Shown here in pieces: positions 44,991 through 56,136 of a stretch of 64,000 nt of DNA. The stretch comes from Drechslera avenae. Taxonomy: Eukaryota; Ascomycota; Dothideomycetes; Pleosporales; Pleosporaceae. The stretch covers positions 1 through 64,000 of the forward strand of contig JAXRVH010000022.1 in assembly GCA_034640345.1 (NCBI GenBank), read 5' to 3'. The notes beneath the pieces were generated by a model. It had not been told where the DNA came from. It did no database searches and was given only the letters and a program-made list of their open reading frames with translations. Made by a program: the position numbers and the translations under genes. Numbering within the stretch: position 1 is the first letter of the stretch; the number at the start of each line of letters is the position of its first letter.

Positions 44991-47068
44991 GGTGGCTGTT
45001 TGTGCGGGCGGTTGATTGGATGTCGCAAATGAGGGCTGCCGAAGACGTCTGTAGTAAAAGGCGCCTGATTAAACCTGTGAGGCGAGCAATGGGCTGTAAC
45101 AGAGTTGCGTTGGCGACTTGAATGTTTCTCAAGCTTGCTTGACGGAGCTTCAAGGCAACATGGGCCGCGATAGCGCGCTAGCGGGATGCCAAGACATCCA
45201 ACTACTCCTCCAGCTCCCAGTTCCATCGCTCGTTGATACTCAACGTGTGACATTTGCTCCAAGTGCTACAGAAACGAGTTGGGTTTATTTCAATTTCATG
45301 TACTTCCTGCATCACTACATGAGTCAAAGAGGGAGGTACCATCCGTCAAGCATGAAGATGTTTTTCCAATACATCTTGTCGCACAGCAACCCTCATGGTT
45401 TCTCACACGTTGAAAAGGAATGCAGCCCACAGACACTGGAGACACTGTACACGAAACATTTTCGAACAAGCACTCTACAAACTTTCGGGCGATCGACTCC
45501 TGCGTAGTAGCATATTGCAAGGTATCGTCGTCACCTTTGGAAGGAAAGAAAAAGCGAATCCTACTATCTTTATACTTTTCCCTTGGTTCTCTTGGACTTT
45601 GCAGATCTGTTGGAAAAAAAGCATATACGCAACTCATATCTTTCAAGGGTATGGGATGTTCACTGACTAGGACAGGAATAACTTTGTGGATAAATGATGA
45701 GCATTCTCGCACGATATCTCGTCCGCCATGGACACAAGAGAAGGAGCCTCTCGACTTATTCTCACATGAAATTCATGAATAACAAAGTCCTAGACCGGTC
45801 CATGCACGTGCTCAGCTATAGGAGTATGTATGGCAAATCTTAAATCTAGCAGAAATCGATCCACGAGATCCGCAGCGGGATAAAAGAAATACCCCTGATC
45901 ATAGTTTCCCATCAGTAATCGACACGGCCATGAAATGCTCCAAGCTCATGTTTGGGTGGATGCAAGATGGTGGTGGAAATCGGGCTTAGCGGCGCGGGCA
46001 TGTGACGTGTGGCGCCGGCCGCAGTGTCTGCCAAACGACTGGAGATGGCTACAAAGGAACTTGGTTGCCTCCATGGCCAACGTCAGTCTACGTTACTTTG
46101 TCCATGTTTCTTTTCGCCTCATGTTTGTCCGCGGCACTGTAGCCGGCGATACGCGTCATGGCTCGGGCCAGGCCAGGGCCATGCCCGGCGGAGGCAACAT
46201 GTCTCCTGAGTTTGGACCAGCAGCGCTATCCACGTCACCACATTCTCGACCATGATGGATGAGTCCAGCGCAGTCAACCCGAGCCCGCAAGTGCGTATGC
46301 GCAGCCGATACCACCACGACGCCTTGGCTATAGGGACGATAACATGTGTCGTCGGCCGACTCGTGTAAAAGGTTGCACCTGGGCCAGAAGGAAATGGTCG
46401 ACCCGTCGCGCATTTGCATCTCGGCCATTCAGAGAGCAGGGTGTTTTCAATCATGCGGTGTGTGATGTTGCGGAGCCATTCACAAGATGTGCATGCCATG
46501 TCAGGTTACCGGGATGATGTCGATATTAGGTTATTTTTATCGCGGATACGAGGCTTGACGTCGCCATCAACCGTTGAGTATTGCTTCTCCACATGGGCCA
46601 ATAACTAGCGAAGCCGGGCAGAAGGGTCGTTCCGCGTCTTGCCCTATCGAGCCCTGCAGGCCTACTTGGAGCTACTACCTTATTGACATGCTGACACAGG
46701 CAATCCAAGGTCGTGTTCGAGAAGCAAGAAACAGGGCCAAGGTGGTGTGCGTTGTGCCGCAGGCGCAACTTTGTGGTTGTGGGCTGCTACTGCAATCCAG
46801 AAAACCGTGCGCCAGGGTCGGGATCGCCGCCGGCATCCGTTCCTGCTTCTTCGAGAATGCAAGATGGGCTGCAATTCGCTCTGACCTTGCGACTAATGCA
46901 CGTCCGATCAGTCAGGCCTGGAGCGCCCTCGCAGACAACGTCACCGGCAGATAAATACATGCCCTGCCTCCGCTCTCCCATTCCTCGCCCACGCCAATCT
47001 TGTCGACTTCATCCTACGCTTTTAATTACTAGTCACATAATTATACGCCCTCTCCTTAATAGCCTACC
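44991..47068. other. Intergenic, about 2.1 kb
   Basis: Divergent promoters of the proteasome gene and the GH17 gene. A TATA-like AGATAAATA lies near 46950, about 115 bp before the GH17 start. ORFs here have no domain support. Confidence 0.5.
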
Positions 47069-48034
47069 ATGCGTCTCTCTTCCACCCTCTTCGCCGCTAC
47101 GGCCCTCGTCTCTTCCGCCAATGCTGCCATCAAGGGCTTCAACTACGGCGCCCAGTTCAACAACAATCAGGCCAAGCAGCAAGTCGACTTTGAATACGAA
47201 TTCAATGCTGCCAAGCAACTTCCCGGTACCAACGGATGGACCAGCGCCCGTCTTTACACCATGATCCAGCACGGCACTCAAAACACCATCATCTCTGCCA
47301 TCGAGGCTGCCATCAAAACCAAGACTACCCTGCTCCTCGGCATGTGGTGCTCGGCTGGCCAGAATAACGTCAACAACGAGATTGCTGCTCTCAAGGCTGC
47401 CATCACCAAGTACGGCACCGCTTTCACCGACCTCGTTGTTGGCATCTCCGTCGGCAGCGAGGACCTGTACCGCGTCACCCCCACTGGCATCGAGAACAAG
47501 TCCGGCCCCGGTGCTCAGCCCCAGGAGCTTGTCAAGTACATCCAGCAGACCAGGGACGCCATCAAGGGTACGCCTCTGCAGGGCAAGCCCATCGGCCACG
47601 TCGACACCTGGACCGTCTATGTCAACGCCTCAAACAAAGCTGTCATTGATGCTGTTGACTTCATCGGCATGGACGCCTACCCCTACTTCCAGACCACCAT
47701 GGACAACGATATCGGTAGAGCAAGCCAGCTTTTCTTCGACGCCTACAACCAAACTGTTGCCGCTGCCAAGGGCAAGCCCGTCTGGGTTGCCGAGACTGGA
47801 TGGCCCGTTACTGGTCAGACCTTGAACAAGGGAGTGGCCAGCGCCAACAATGCCAAGATGTACTGGGACCGTGTTACCTGCAAGCTGATCAAGGACAACG
47901 TCAACCTGTACTACTACATCCTCCAAGATGTCCAGTACGGAAACCCGGTGCCCTCTTTCGGCATCAAGCCCGCGGGTGACCTTATGCAGGTGTCGCCCCT
48001 GTTCGACTTGTCTTGCCCTGCCAAAGTAAGCTAA
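47069..48034 (+). CDS. GH17 glucan endo-1,3-beta-glucosidase, secreted
   Basis: Single exon, 321 residues, with a signal peptide (MRLSSTLFAATALVSSANAA). The GH17 barrel starts IKGFNYGAQF. The acid/base Glu is in LVVGISVGSEDLYR and the nucleophile Glu in VWVAETGWPVTG; FIGMDAYPYFQ is also typical. It acts on beta-1,3-glucan in the cell wall, for remodelling or transglycosylation. Unlike the EglC/Bgt-type GPI-anchored members there is no Ser/Thr-rich tail, so it is probably released or wall-bound. The reading ends CPAKVS-stop; the stop sits right after a GTAAGC donor, and splicing to an AG at 48070-48071 (46-bp intron) would replace the last two residues with a hydrophobic tail. The unspliced form is preferred. 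Confidence 0.9.
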   Translation: MRLSSTLFAATALVSSANAAIKGFNYGAQFNNNQAKQQVDFEYEFNAAKQLPGTNGWTSARLYTMIQHGTQNTIISAIEAAIKTKTTLLLGMWCSAGQNNVNNEIAALKAAITKYGTAFTDLVVGISVGSEDLYRVTPTGIENKSGPGAQPQELVKYIQQTRDAIKGTPLQGKPIGHVDTWTVYVNASNKAVIDAVDFIGMDAYPYFQTTMDNDIGRASQLFFDAYNQTVAAAKGKPVWVAETGWPVTGQTLNKGVASANNAKMYWDRVTCKLIKDNVNLYYYILQDVQYGNPVPSFGIKPAGDLMQVSPLFDLSCPAKVS

Positions 48035-49404
48035 CCCCCCTCCCTTCTATACAATCTTGTCCCCTGCGTAGTCGTCCCTACTCCTCTGCCTACTGCCTGT
48101 TGCTCTCTGTCGTCCTTGTCGCCCCGTATCTGCCCTTTAATGGGCCGCACGGCGCGCTAATGGACAGACAAAGGTTCTCGGGTGCTATCAGTAGGTGGTA
48201 GTAAGAGTGCTTTTGTGTACTATCACGCAAGCAGGGTTGTTGTTGTTGTGTAAGAGGACATGGAGGGGATTCTATCACGGAGTAGTTGATGACTAACGAA
48301 AAGCAGTAAATACGACGAATGACAGCATGAATGGGTACGTTTGTTCACTGGGATGTTGTTGTATACCAATCAGCGTTATGACTTCAAAGTCCTCTGCTTC
48401 TTGTGAATATTAATAAGCAATGTTTGGTTGGATTATTTGGCAAAATGCAGTGCTCAAGCGCAAAAAGAGATTGATGATATTTCTTGTGATTCTTCCCGAC
48501 CGTCCTCACTTGTTTTGTTCCAAGTCGACAGATTGATACTCAACTACACTGCTCTCAAGTCACTGATCGTTTCTTCCACTTTTTTTTCTTCTTTTCAGAC
48601 CGTCTCAATCATTTACGCCCTTGTCTTACACCATGTTAGCCCCCCCCCATCATCACTTCTCCTTTCGAAAGCTCATACCGACTGGAGGCAGAGCACGCGG
48701 TGACGAATCGTTGCATTCGCACTTGAAATCCGTATGCGACGGTCGTGCTCGGAGTAGACTGAGAGTAAAGCGTAGTACAGACGGTGTTTTTGCGTTTGCT
48801 TTTGCTTTCGGCTTTGCCTTTTTTAGGGTACAAGGACGAGGACGAGGAAGAGAAAGAAGATGGCGTTGCGCTTCAGAAAGAACTCTCTGCCACTTGGCCG
48901 ACTCTGAAACTAGCATCTTTTGATTGTTGCGTTTTTTCGCCTGAGCAGTGCAGGTGGGCGAGCTTGTGTGGCTGATATGTTGGTTCGGGTAGGAAGGATA
49001 TGTATAGTTTGTTTATGGAGAGTTTGTAGGTATGTATTTATGTATGTATGTGTGTGCGTGACCGAGCGACGGGGCTGTTGTTTTACGGTGTAAATTCGTT
49101 GGAGGAGGCGTTTTTTTTTGCTGTATAACTGTCGTTGAGTTGTATAGTGTAGTACAGACCCTCGACAGTATTATGGAGTGGGGGTTTGTGAGCTCTTTGT
49201 AGGTGTTTTGTGGCTTTGGGATAACAAGACCCCAGACAGAAGAAAGTGGAGCATGATTATATTAGACATCAAGATAACTTAGCATAGCTTTCTTTTTGGA
49301 CAGAGGGGGCAAAACAAACACGAATTATCACGTGTTCGTTTGCGACTTCCTGCACTTGTGTTCTCTCCTTTTTTTCCCATTTGGTCTTTCTTTCGTTACA
49401 TGTG

Positions 49405-49418
49405 CCCCCCCCCCCCCC
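49405..49418 (+). repeat. Poly-C run, 14 bases
   Basis: Uninterrupted C run in non-coding DNA; its length may be imprecise because homopolymers are error-prone. Confidence 0.8.
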
Positions 49419-50146
49419 AAGAACGTTCATGCCAATGTAGTTAGTGTTGGTCGTTGCTGGGATTGTCCTTTTGGTTCTTGCCGCTTGCGGAATAAAAATT
49501 CCTTTTATCTTACCTCGCCGAGCACCCTTCACTCACTCACTCACACACACTCTCTCTCTCCTCTCCCTTTTTTGCCAACCCAACCCCCACCTTCAAACCC
49601 ATGCGTTCGGTTCTTCCAAGACCTACATCTCGGCCTAGACTCAAGTCTCGTATGATCCAAACATCTAGACCTACCGAATCTAGTCCAGTCCCGTCCGCTG
49701 AGACAAAGATCTAGACCCTCCACGTGCAGGTGGTCTTTGTGGTCGTACAAGGTTACAAACGTGTTTGTGCTGAGGATGACCGAGGCGGTTTATATTTTAG
49801 TGTGATACTAAAGTGATGGTAAATTTACACGAGACCAATGGCTATGGTGATGGTGGGGGAAGGGGCGGACAGAGTCGGCCCTGGAATGCCAACGGGTGTA
49901 ACATTCATTCATCAGCACTTTGTGCGACGTGCATGTTTTACATTGCCTCGATTCAAAGAAGATTAATCAGAGTAGACCAAGTCTTGTTATTTAATCCAAA
50001 ATTCGACAAGGTGTATTTACATTTTATTCTTGTTTTATTTTGTGTGTGTAGAACCAACCAATAAGAGACCAACTATGTAGAATGATGGAAGTACAGTAAA
50101 AAGAAAGGTGCAATTTAGTAAAAGAAAAAGGAAAATAGAGTGTGAA

Positions 50147-50164
50147 AGAGAGAGAGAGAGAGAG
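50147..50164 (+). repeat. (AG)9 microsatellite
   Basis: Nine AG units about 190 bp beyond the stop codon of the metalloprotease gene. Confidence 0.85.
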
Positions 50165-50349
50165 CAAAACATATAGTTACAAACTCGCGAGATTTGAATT
50201 ATCAAAGATTTGAACGAAGAGAAGCAAAACAAAACAAAAAGGTACTAGAAGTGAGCGTTTGAAAACAAATAAAGATGAATAACACACAGATAAAAAAGAT
50301 TCGACTTTTTTTCTTCTTCTTCTCTCACTCTCACCATCTACTACTACTA

Positions 50350-51243
50350 CTAATTTCCCTGCCTGTACATCCCCCACATACTCCTCATCCTCGTCACCTG
50401 ATCGGCCGTAAAGCCCTCATAGCAACTATCAACACTGTAATCCATATAGTTATGAATCGGATCGCCGGCCTCGCCATTGCCGGGACAGCTAACCTTCTTG
50501 GGACTAACAGGGCAGCCATCCGTCGCCGTGCTCTCCTGCGGCGTATCGTCAATGTAGTCGCCGGGGCCGTCGCAGCTGTAGCCCTCAAACGTGTGCAGCA
50601 GGCCCATCCAATGGCCCGTCTCGTGCACGGCCGTCATGCCGCTGTTGTAGCCGGCCAGCGAGCCGGCGGGCATGGTGTGGGCGTTGATGTTGCAGCCGTC
50701 GTTTGCGTAGACGGTCGCGTCCGTCTTGCCGTTTGCAATGGCCGAGGGGAGGGTGCAGCGGCCGAGGACGCCGCCGCTGAGGTCGGTTTGGAAGTACAGG
50801 TTCAGCGTGTCGTAGCTGCCCTGCCGGAGGCTCTGCTTCATGGCTAGGTCGTCGGCTGCGTTGGCGCCAGTCGCCCAGGCATCGTTTGTGGTCCAGGTTA
50901 CGTTGACGAGGTTGAAGTGGATGCTGTAGGGTTGGAAGGCGGCGTTTAGCGCGCTGAGCTGCGAGGACGGCATGTCGTTTGTGATTTTCGATTTGGCGCC
51001 TGATGTGGCTACAATGTGAAAGACTGCGTCGACATTGATCGGGCCTGTGGCTGCGGCATCGCGGGCTGCAAGTGCTGCACGGGCTGCCGGCGACCCAGAC
51101 TTGTTCTTGTCATGGAGGGCCTGGATCGTCTTTAGAAAATCTTCAGAAGCATGCTCGGTATTCGTGCCGCAATCAAACGGCTTGGGCTCGCTTGCCGCGG
51201 CTAGGAGAGCAAGCGAGGAGGCAAGGAGGAGTATTGAGCGCAT
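50350..51243 (-). CDS. Secreted M43 (pappalysin-type) metalloprotease
   Basis: Single exon, 297 residues, with a signal peptide (MRSILLLASSLALLAAAS). The zinc site is complete: AVHETGHWMGLLHTF gives HExxHxxGxxH, the metzincin motif, and DPIHNYMDYSVDSCYEGFT holds the Met-turn. Cysteines (DGCNINAH, YSCDGPGDYIDDTPQ, CPVSPKKVSCPG) are placed as in fungal MEP1-like enzymes. It probably has a short propeptide before PINVDAVFHIVATSG. It is an extracellular endopeptidase for nutrition or host interaction; related enzymes in pathogens cut host proteins, but that cannot be inferred here. A start further upstream gives no better signal peptide, so the ATG at 51243 was chosen. Confidence 0.93.
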   Translation of the reverse strand: MRSILLLASSLALLAAASEPKPFDCGTNTEHASEDFLKTIQALHDKNKSGSPAARAALAARDAAATGPINVDAVFHIVATSGAKSKITNDMPSSQLSALNAAFQPYSIHFNLVNVTWTTNDAWATGANAADDLAMKQSLRQGSYDTLNLYFQTDLSGGVLGRCTLPSAIANGKTDATVYANDGCNINAHTMPAGSLAGYNSGMTAVHETGHWMGLLHTFEGYSCDGPGDYIDDTPQESTATDGCPVSPKKVSCPGNGEAGDPIHNYMDYSVDSCYEGFTADQVTRMRSMWGMYRQGN

Positions 51244-51761
51244 GGATGCGAGTTTGTGTGTGGGCGTGTGGTGTGGAATGCAAGTATCAATCTGTGTTGC
51301 TATCAGAATGAATGTTTTTGATACAGTTCCTGCTTTGCACAACTTCAGGCTAGAGAAGCAGACTTATATCCTCTGCCATGAAGTCGGGTCTGGATTCCTA
51401 GGTTTCAGATCTTCCCATCTGGACTTGTTCAATGAGCAATCTAACATTTCCGACTTGGTCCTATGTTGTATGCATCCGGTCATCGTATGAAATGTGTCTT
51501 CAGCATCTGCTGGTCAGTACTTCATCCCGGTCGTCAATGCAAGTCTAGGTCAACAAGGTGGGGCGTTGAACGTGATGAATTTGCATAATACCAAGAGAGA
51601 AGAGACTATTCTAGTCTCGCACTCAAACACCTAAACTCCGGACCTCCTAAGACTTGTCATATACATACAGTACCGTGAATCCAGACTACACCCCAAGAAG
51701 AAAAAAAGCGACAGAAAAGGAGTTAATGAGGTAAGCAAGACGGTCTAGACAATGGCCACGT
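51244..51761. other. Intergenic, metalloprotease promoter
   Basis: Spacer between the metalloprotease start and the CDC50 gene 3' end. Nothing was recognised. Confidence 0.5.
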
Positions 51762-53311
51762 TTATGCGCCACCGGCTCGACCAGTAGTGGTAGCCGTACT
51801 GGGCTGATCGTTATTCCAGGTGAGGTAGGTGTGATCACCGAGTTTCCTGTCGCCATGTCAGCAGTTGTGGTGGGCTTGTGAGTCAAATGGACTGACCTAG
51901 GCTTGATGAGATGCGCGGCGAGGAACACAGCACCTAGCAGAATGCAGAGCCCGCCAACGACAAGGTAGGCAATGCCGAGGAACGGGTTCTTGCCACCCAT
52001 GACGGTGCGGGTCGAGATGAGAATGGACTTGGTGCCCTTGTACTTCTCGACGGGATAGCCTAGAACATGTCAGCTTAGTTGTTGAACAAAGTATAGTCGG
52101 AGGCATCGTACGATCATAGATCTTCAGTCGGTAGGTGCCCTGCCTCAAGACGTCGTTGTCATTGCGCTGGTACAGTTTGCTAAAGGTGGGCAATCCTGCG
52201 GTCCTCATCCAGACCTGGAATTGTTCCCAAGTGTGCAGGTTAGGCAGCGAATCGCCATAGGTTCCATTGGGGTACTGTTCCTGCCAGTTGGGTGGAGGCA
52301 CAACGTCGTCAGGCTTGTATTTCGTCTTGCCGTAAAGATCGCCCTCGTGAGCCCACGAGGTACCCTCGACTGTCATGTTGTAGAAGTTGATCTCGTTCCC
52401 GTTTGCATCCTGGACTGCGTTGTCCAGGGTCAGGTTACCAAAGGTGTCGTTGAACATGGAATTGGCGATGAGGCCACATGGGTAGTAGGGCTTTCCGTTC
52501 GGAGCCACATCTAGGGGATTGCAATCGCCAGAGCTGAGGTCGGCGGCGGTTCGGACGTTGCCCTTTAGCTGCTGGATATCGACAGACTTGACGTATCGGC
52601 GATGGTTTTGGTAAAAGTTTGTGAGACGGTAGTAGAAGAGAATGGGCGGCTTGATGTCGTTGGGGATGTCGATGCTGAGGATGCAGACGTTGGTATCCTG
52701 GGTAACGCCAGAGGAGAAGTTGTATTGTTCCCTGGCCCAGCCCCACTGGGGCGCCGTCTTCATGCTCTGGCTGAACTTGGCCGACACTCTGTCCGCAGGA
52801 ATAGGCTCGAGGTCGTTTCCTTGACTCGGGTCATAGTTCAATCTCGCCTGGGGCGCCGTCGTGTTGCAGTTGGTGTAGTCGATGGAGATCTCCTGGACCT
52901 GGAGGAGGGGGAACAAGTTAGTCGGGTGCAGGCAGACACAATAACAACCTTGGTTGGGCATGCTTACCTGGGCGCTAGCATAGAGGAGCAGGCCACCGAT
53001 GGGTGCGAATATGACTCCGACGATGAAGAATAGTGGCAGAACCGTCTTCGGGGTTAAGATGGGTCTATTAGGCTGTTAGTCGGTGCTTCCGTCCCGCAAG
53101 TCTTCCCGACGTACTGCCATGCCTTCAAGCGTTGCTGTCTAAAGGCAGTATCTGTAGGCCATCAGCATCGCCGTCATTTGCGCGCAGTTGGCGTCATGTC
53201 CAGGTTTGGCTCACTCGGCGGCCTCCTGCTCTTGGCTTTCTTCGGCTCATCGCGGCCTGGATCCTGGCTGGTGATGGAGTCGGCAGCGTCGCCTTGCTGT
53301 GTGGGCGACAT
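51762..53311 (-). CDS. cdc50: CDC50/LEM3 flippase beta subunit
   Basis: Six exons give 421 residues: 53311-53215, 53151-53115, 53064-52968, 52898-52112, 52059-51897 and 51846-51762. The N-terminal cytosolic segment leads into RPPNTAFRQQRLKAWQPILT, a family hallmark, then the first helix (VLPLFFIVGVIFAPIGGLLL). The large luminal domain carries cysteine pairs (YTNCNTT, SGDCNPLD, YYPCGLIANSMFND) and several N-glycosylation sequons. The second helix is in the NPFLGIAYLVVGGLCILLGA region, followed by KPRKLGDHTYLTWN. CDC50 proteins pair with P4-ATPases, are needed for their ER exit, and support phospholipid flipping that keeps membrane asymmetry. All six exons join in frame, and the N-terminal splices restore the hallmark motif. 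Confidence 0.94.
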
Positions 53312-54242
53312 TGTGGTATTTCCGCGCGATTCCGCGGCGTCGTTTGGTGGGCGGGATATGCAGTCGTCAGTCGTGAGAGGTGGTGAGAAGGCGCGGTTTG
53401 AGGTTGCCCCAAGCCGTCTTCCCAAATTAGTGACAGAACGGCCGCGCCACGGCTGCAGGCCTGCACGGCGGCGGAGCTTACCCATCCCCGCTTGTGGCCG
53501 AGAACCCTTGATCCTGCCTCCACGGACATGATTGCGCGGACAACCGCCACCACGACCGTCTGCTCTGGAGCCTCACGTTTGGACACACAGCTCACTCACT
53601 CACTCACTCCTAATGTGGTCAACAGCTCTGCATGTGCGCGAGCGATCTGTGCTTTCATGTTACCCCTTGATGGCCCTTCCACTTGGCACCCTCTACCTAG
53701 GAACAGTGCAAGCGAGAGCGATCGTAATCATTACAACCCATACGCATGTCTCGAATATGTGAAGGTGTTGAGTATTCTGGTCTATTACTACCAAATAACG
53801 ACGGGAATGAATGATGAGAAAAGAAAAGAAAAAAGCCTGCAATTGCGGCGACAACGTCCTTTCTTGTAGGAGCTGTAGGTGTCCATTCGTGTGGGCTGGG
53901 GGTATCGCATGCCGTTAGACAACAGAAAATGGTAAAATCAAAACGCCGTGAAGAAAACCGGATCCAGGTTCCCCAAACTCCTACCCATGCCTACAACAAT
54001 AAGCTATCGATAAAGAAACGCCGTTCGTCATTCATGTAGAGGACGACCATGTAGCCTCATGTGCTCATATCAATCTTATCCAAAGAAAGAGGGCCCTTCC
54101 TTGGGCCCGTTAGATGCCATGCGCAAATTGATGCATCGTAACCAAAGAGAATCAAATGCAAAGTTGAAGAGGGAAAAGAAAAGAAAAGAAAATTGCCGTG
54201 TGCTGCGCGGTGTGCGAGCCTGAGAAAGCTCGACCACTACAC
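53312..54242. other. Intergenic, CDC50 promoter
   Basis: Contains the promoter of CDC50 and the 3' end of the SWIRM gene, including an (AAAAG)n tract near 54176-54190. ORFs around 53.2-53.9 kb are unsupported. Confidence 0.5.
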
Positions 54243-55394
54243 TCATAGATACTGACGGAAGTAGTCGGGGTTGAACCAGCCGACGCGATCGTAGGATTGC
54301 CAAAGCTTGCTGGCCTTGTTGACGTCGATCTTGCAGGCCTGCTGGGCATCTGTCTTGCGGAACTCCTTGCCAATCCGCAAAGCCTCGATGCGTGCCTGGA
54401 AGATGCGGCGTTTGCTGGCGAGGTAAGTGGCGCAGTTGAGGCGGAGCGTACCCGCGAGATTCAGCTCAGCCTCGTGCAACAAGTCGCGATCCGGGTCGTC
54501 GGCGAGCGAGAGGGCCTGGCCCTTCCATTCAGCCTTGAGGATTTTGGCGTTGCCCTTGGGCAGCGTGTCCAGAGGTGGCGAATAATCCGGCAGTGCGTTG
54601 TAGTCGGAGTCGTCACGATTGGTGGCTGGCCGGGCAGGCTTCGGAGAGGCGGACTTGGGCGTGGTTTCGAATGAGTCATGGATGGGCGTGGGAGGCGTAC
54701 GCTTAGGCTTGGGAGGAGCAGCGCGAGGAGCGCGAGCAGGCAGCCGTGGAACAGCGACCTTGGGTTGGCGGACGCGCGAGGAGGATGGTGCAGGAGCGAG
54801 CTTCTTCAGGGCCGATCGCTTCTGGACGCCGGTGGGTTTGCCGTAGTAGTTGTCCAACTTGCGCTCCTGAGCCCACCAGGCCCGTGGATTCTTGACGGCC
54901 AAGGCGAAGACATTGGAGCGGAAGGAGACGGCCAGCTCGTAGTCTGCGCGGGTCGGCTTGCTCTGCAGGCGGGCGTAGTCTTGCGAGTTCATGTGCACGG
55001 TGATGGCATCCTGCGAGGCTGAGTCGGCCGACTCCTGAGGGAACAAGGGCACATGGGCAATGGGGGCAGCAGCGTCGCGGAAGGCGAACAGCTGGGGGTC
55101 GCGCGTGCAATTGTCGTCTGCGCTCTCCATGTTCTCCTTTTGTGACTGTGTGTCGTAGGGCGAGATTGGTGGGGACGCGTAGGCGATGCGGTGTGTTGGT
55201 GCCTGTGCTTGCAGCATGGCGGTGTCCATGGTAGGCTTCAATGGCGCCGAATTGAACGAGGAGAACGACGAGGCAGTGAAAGTGGGAGCAATTGAAGAGC
55301 CAAACGACTCTGAGCGCTTCATTTCCGGGGGGGAGAGGAGTGAGGAGACGGCGAGGCGATTGCTCGGGGGTGTCTTGTAGGGCGAGTTTGCCAT
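54243..55394 (-). CDS. SWIRM-domain protein (Fun19/Laf-like)
   Basis: Single exon, 383 residues from ATG 55394 (MANSPYKTPPSNRLAVSSLL). The first 290 residues are disordered and Ser/Pro/Ala-rich, apart from SRADYELAVSF-like and YYGKPTGVQKRSALKK stretches. The C-terminal 85 residues form a SWIRM domain: LNLAGTLRLNCATYLASKR, RIFQARIEALRIGKEFRKTD and AQQACKIDVNKASKLWQSY, ending FNPDYF. SWIRM domains bind DNA or nucleosomes and occur in chromatin complexes; fungal stand-alone forms are Fun19 of budding yeast and the Laf proteins linked to the Clr6/Rpd3L deacetylase in fission yeast. An upstream in-frame GTG at 55604 was not used because a good ATG is available. Confidence 0.85.
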   Translation of the reverse strand: MANSPYKTPPSNRLAVSSLLSPPEMKRSESFGSSIAPTFTASSFSSFNSAPLKPTMDTAMLQAQAPTHRIAYASPPISPYDTQSQKENMESADDNCTRDPQLFAFRDAAAPIAHVPLFPQESADSASQDAITVHMNSQDYARLQSKPTRADYELAVSFRSNVFALAVKNPRAWWAQERKLDNYYGKPTGVQKRSALKKLAPAPSSSRVRQPKVAVPRLPARAPRAAPPKPKRTPPTPIHDSFETTPKSASPKPARPATNRDDSDYNALPDYSPPLDTLPKGNAKILKAEWKGQALSLADDPDRDLLHEAELNLAGTLRLNCATYLASKRRIFQARIEALRIGKEFRKTDAQQACKIDVNKASKLWQSYDRVGWFNPDYFRQYL

Positions 55395-56123
55395 TGCGTC
55401 CGCCGGGCGGAAAGTTTGGGCGTGGAAGAGGCTATGCGTTTTGGCGGTAGCGATGATTGTGTGAATGTGGGCAGCAATGGTGAGTGGAGGGTAAGTGGAG
55501 GGTTTGGTGTTGCGAAGAGTGGGAGCGGGTGTGGGTGTGGGTGTGTGTGTGTGGGTGGTAGGAGTGTTTGTGGTAGCGATGGTTGAGTAAAGCGACTTTG
55601 CCACACTTATATCGTCAGGTGGCTTTTGGCTGCGAACGTGACCGTGGAAGCGGACAGAACAGTTGGACCAGGTTTAGATATGCAGGCGTGGGAACAGTCA
55701 ATTAGCAAGCAGTCAACAAGAGTTGGGCCATGCGGAGATAGGACAAGGTGTACTGGGCGACCCCAATCGTCCCGAAACAGATGGGGTGGGCGGGCGAGTT
55801 ATAGCTCGCAGCGGTTTCAGCAGGCTACAGCATGCGAACAAGGACAGCGTGACTCTTGGTTTGAGACACACTGGCGCCCATGTGCTAGCGAACCAGACAA
55901 AGAGGGTGTGCGGTTGGCGCGTGCCAGGCCTTTGATCCTCTCTCTCTCCCCCCCCTTCCCCCCAGGCCGGGCATCATCATCATCATCAATATGAGAGAGC
56001 GCGCCTGTTGCGCGCGGCCGGCAAGCTGACGAATGCAGGCGGCCAAGAAGTGAGTCGAAGGCAGACGAAAGGGCGCTCCAATGGGGACGGCCAATTGCAA
56101 TGCGACCGGTGAGGCGGAGAGCT

Positions 56124-56136
56124 GGGGGGGGGGGGG
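56124..56136 (+). repeat. Poly-G run, 13 bases
   Basis: Uninterrupted G run in non-coding DNA; its length may be affected by sequencing error. Confidence 0.75.

Larger units (their letters stand above)
48035..50349. other. Intergenic with several simple repeats
   Basis: About 2.3 kb between convergent genes with no supported gene. It has a (TATG)n-like tract around 49030-49052, a 14-base C run at 49405-49418 and an (AG)9 tract at 50147-50164. ORFs at 48.6-49.7 kb are of low-complexity origin. Confidence 0.55.
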
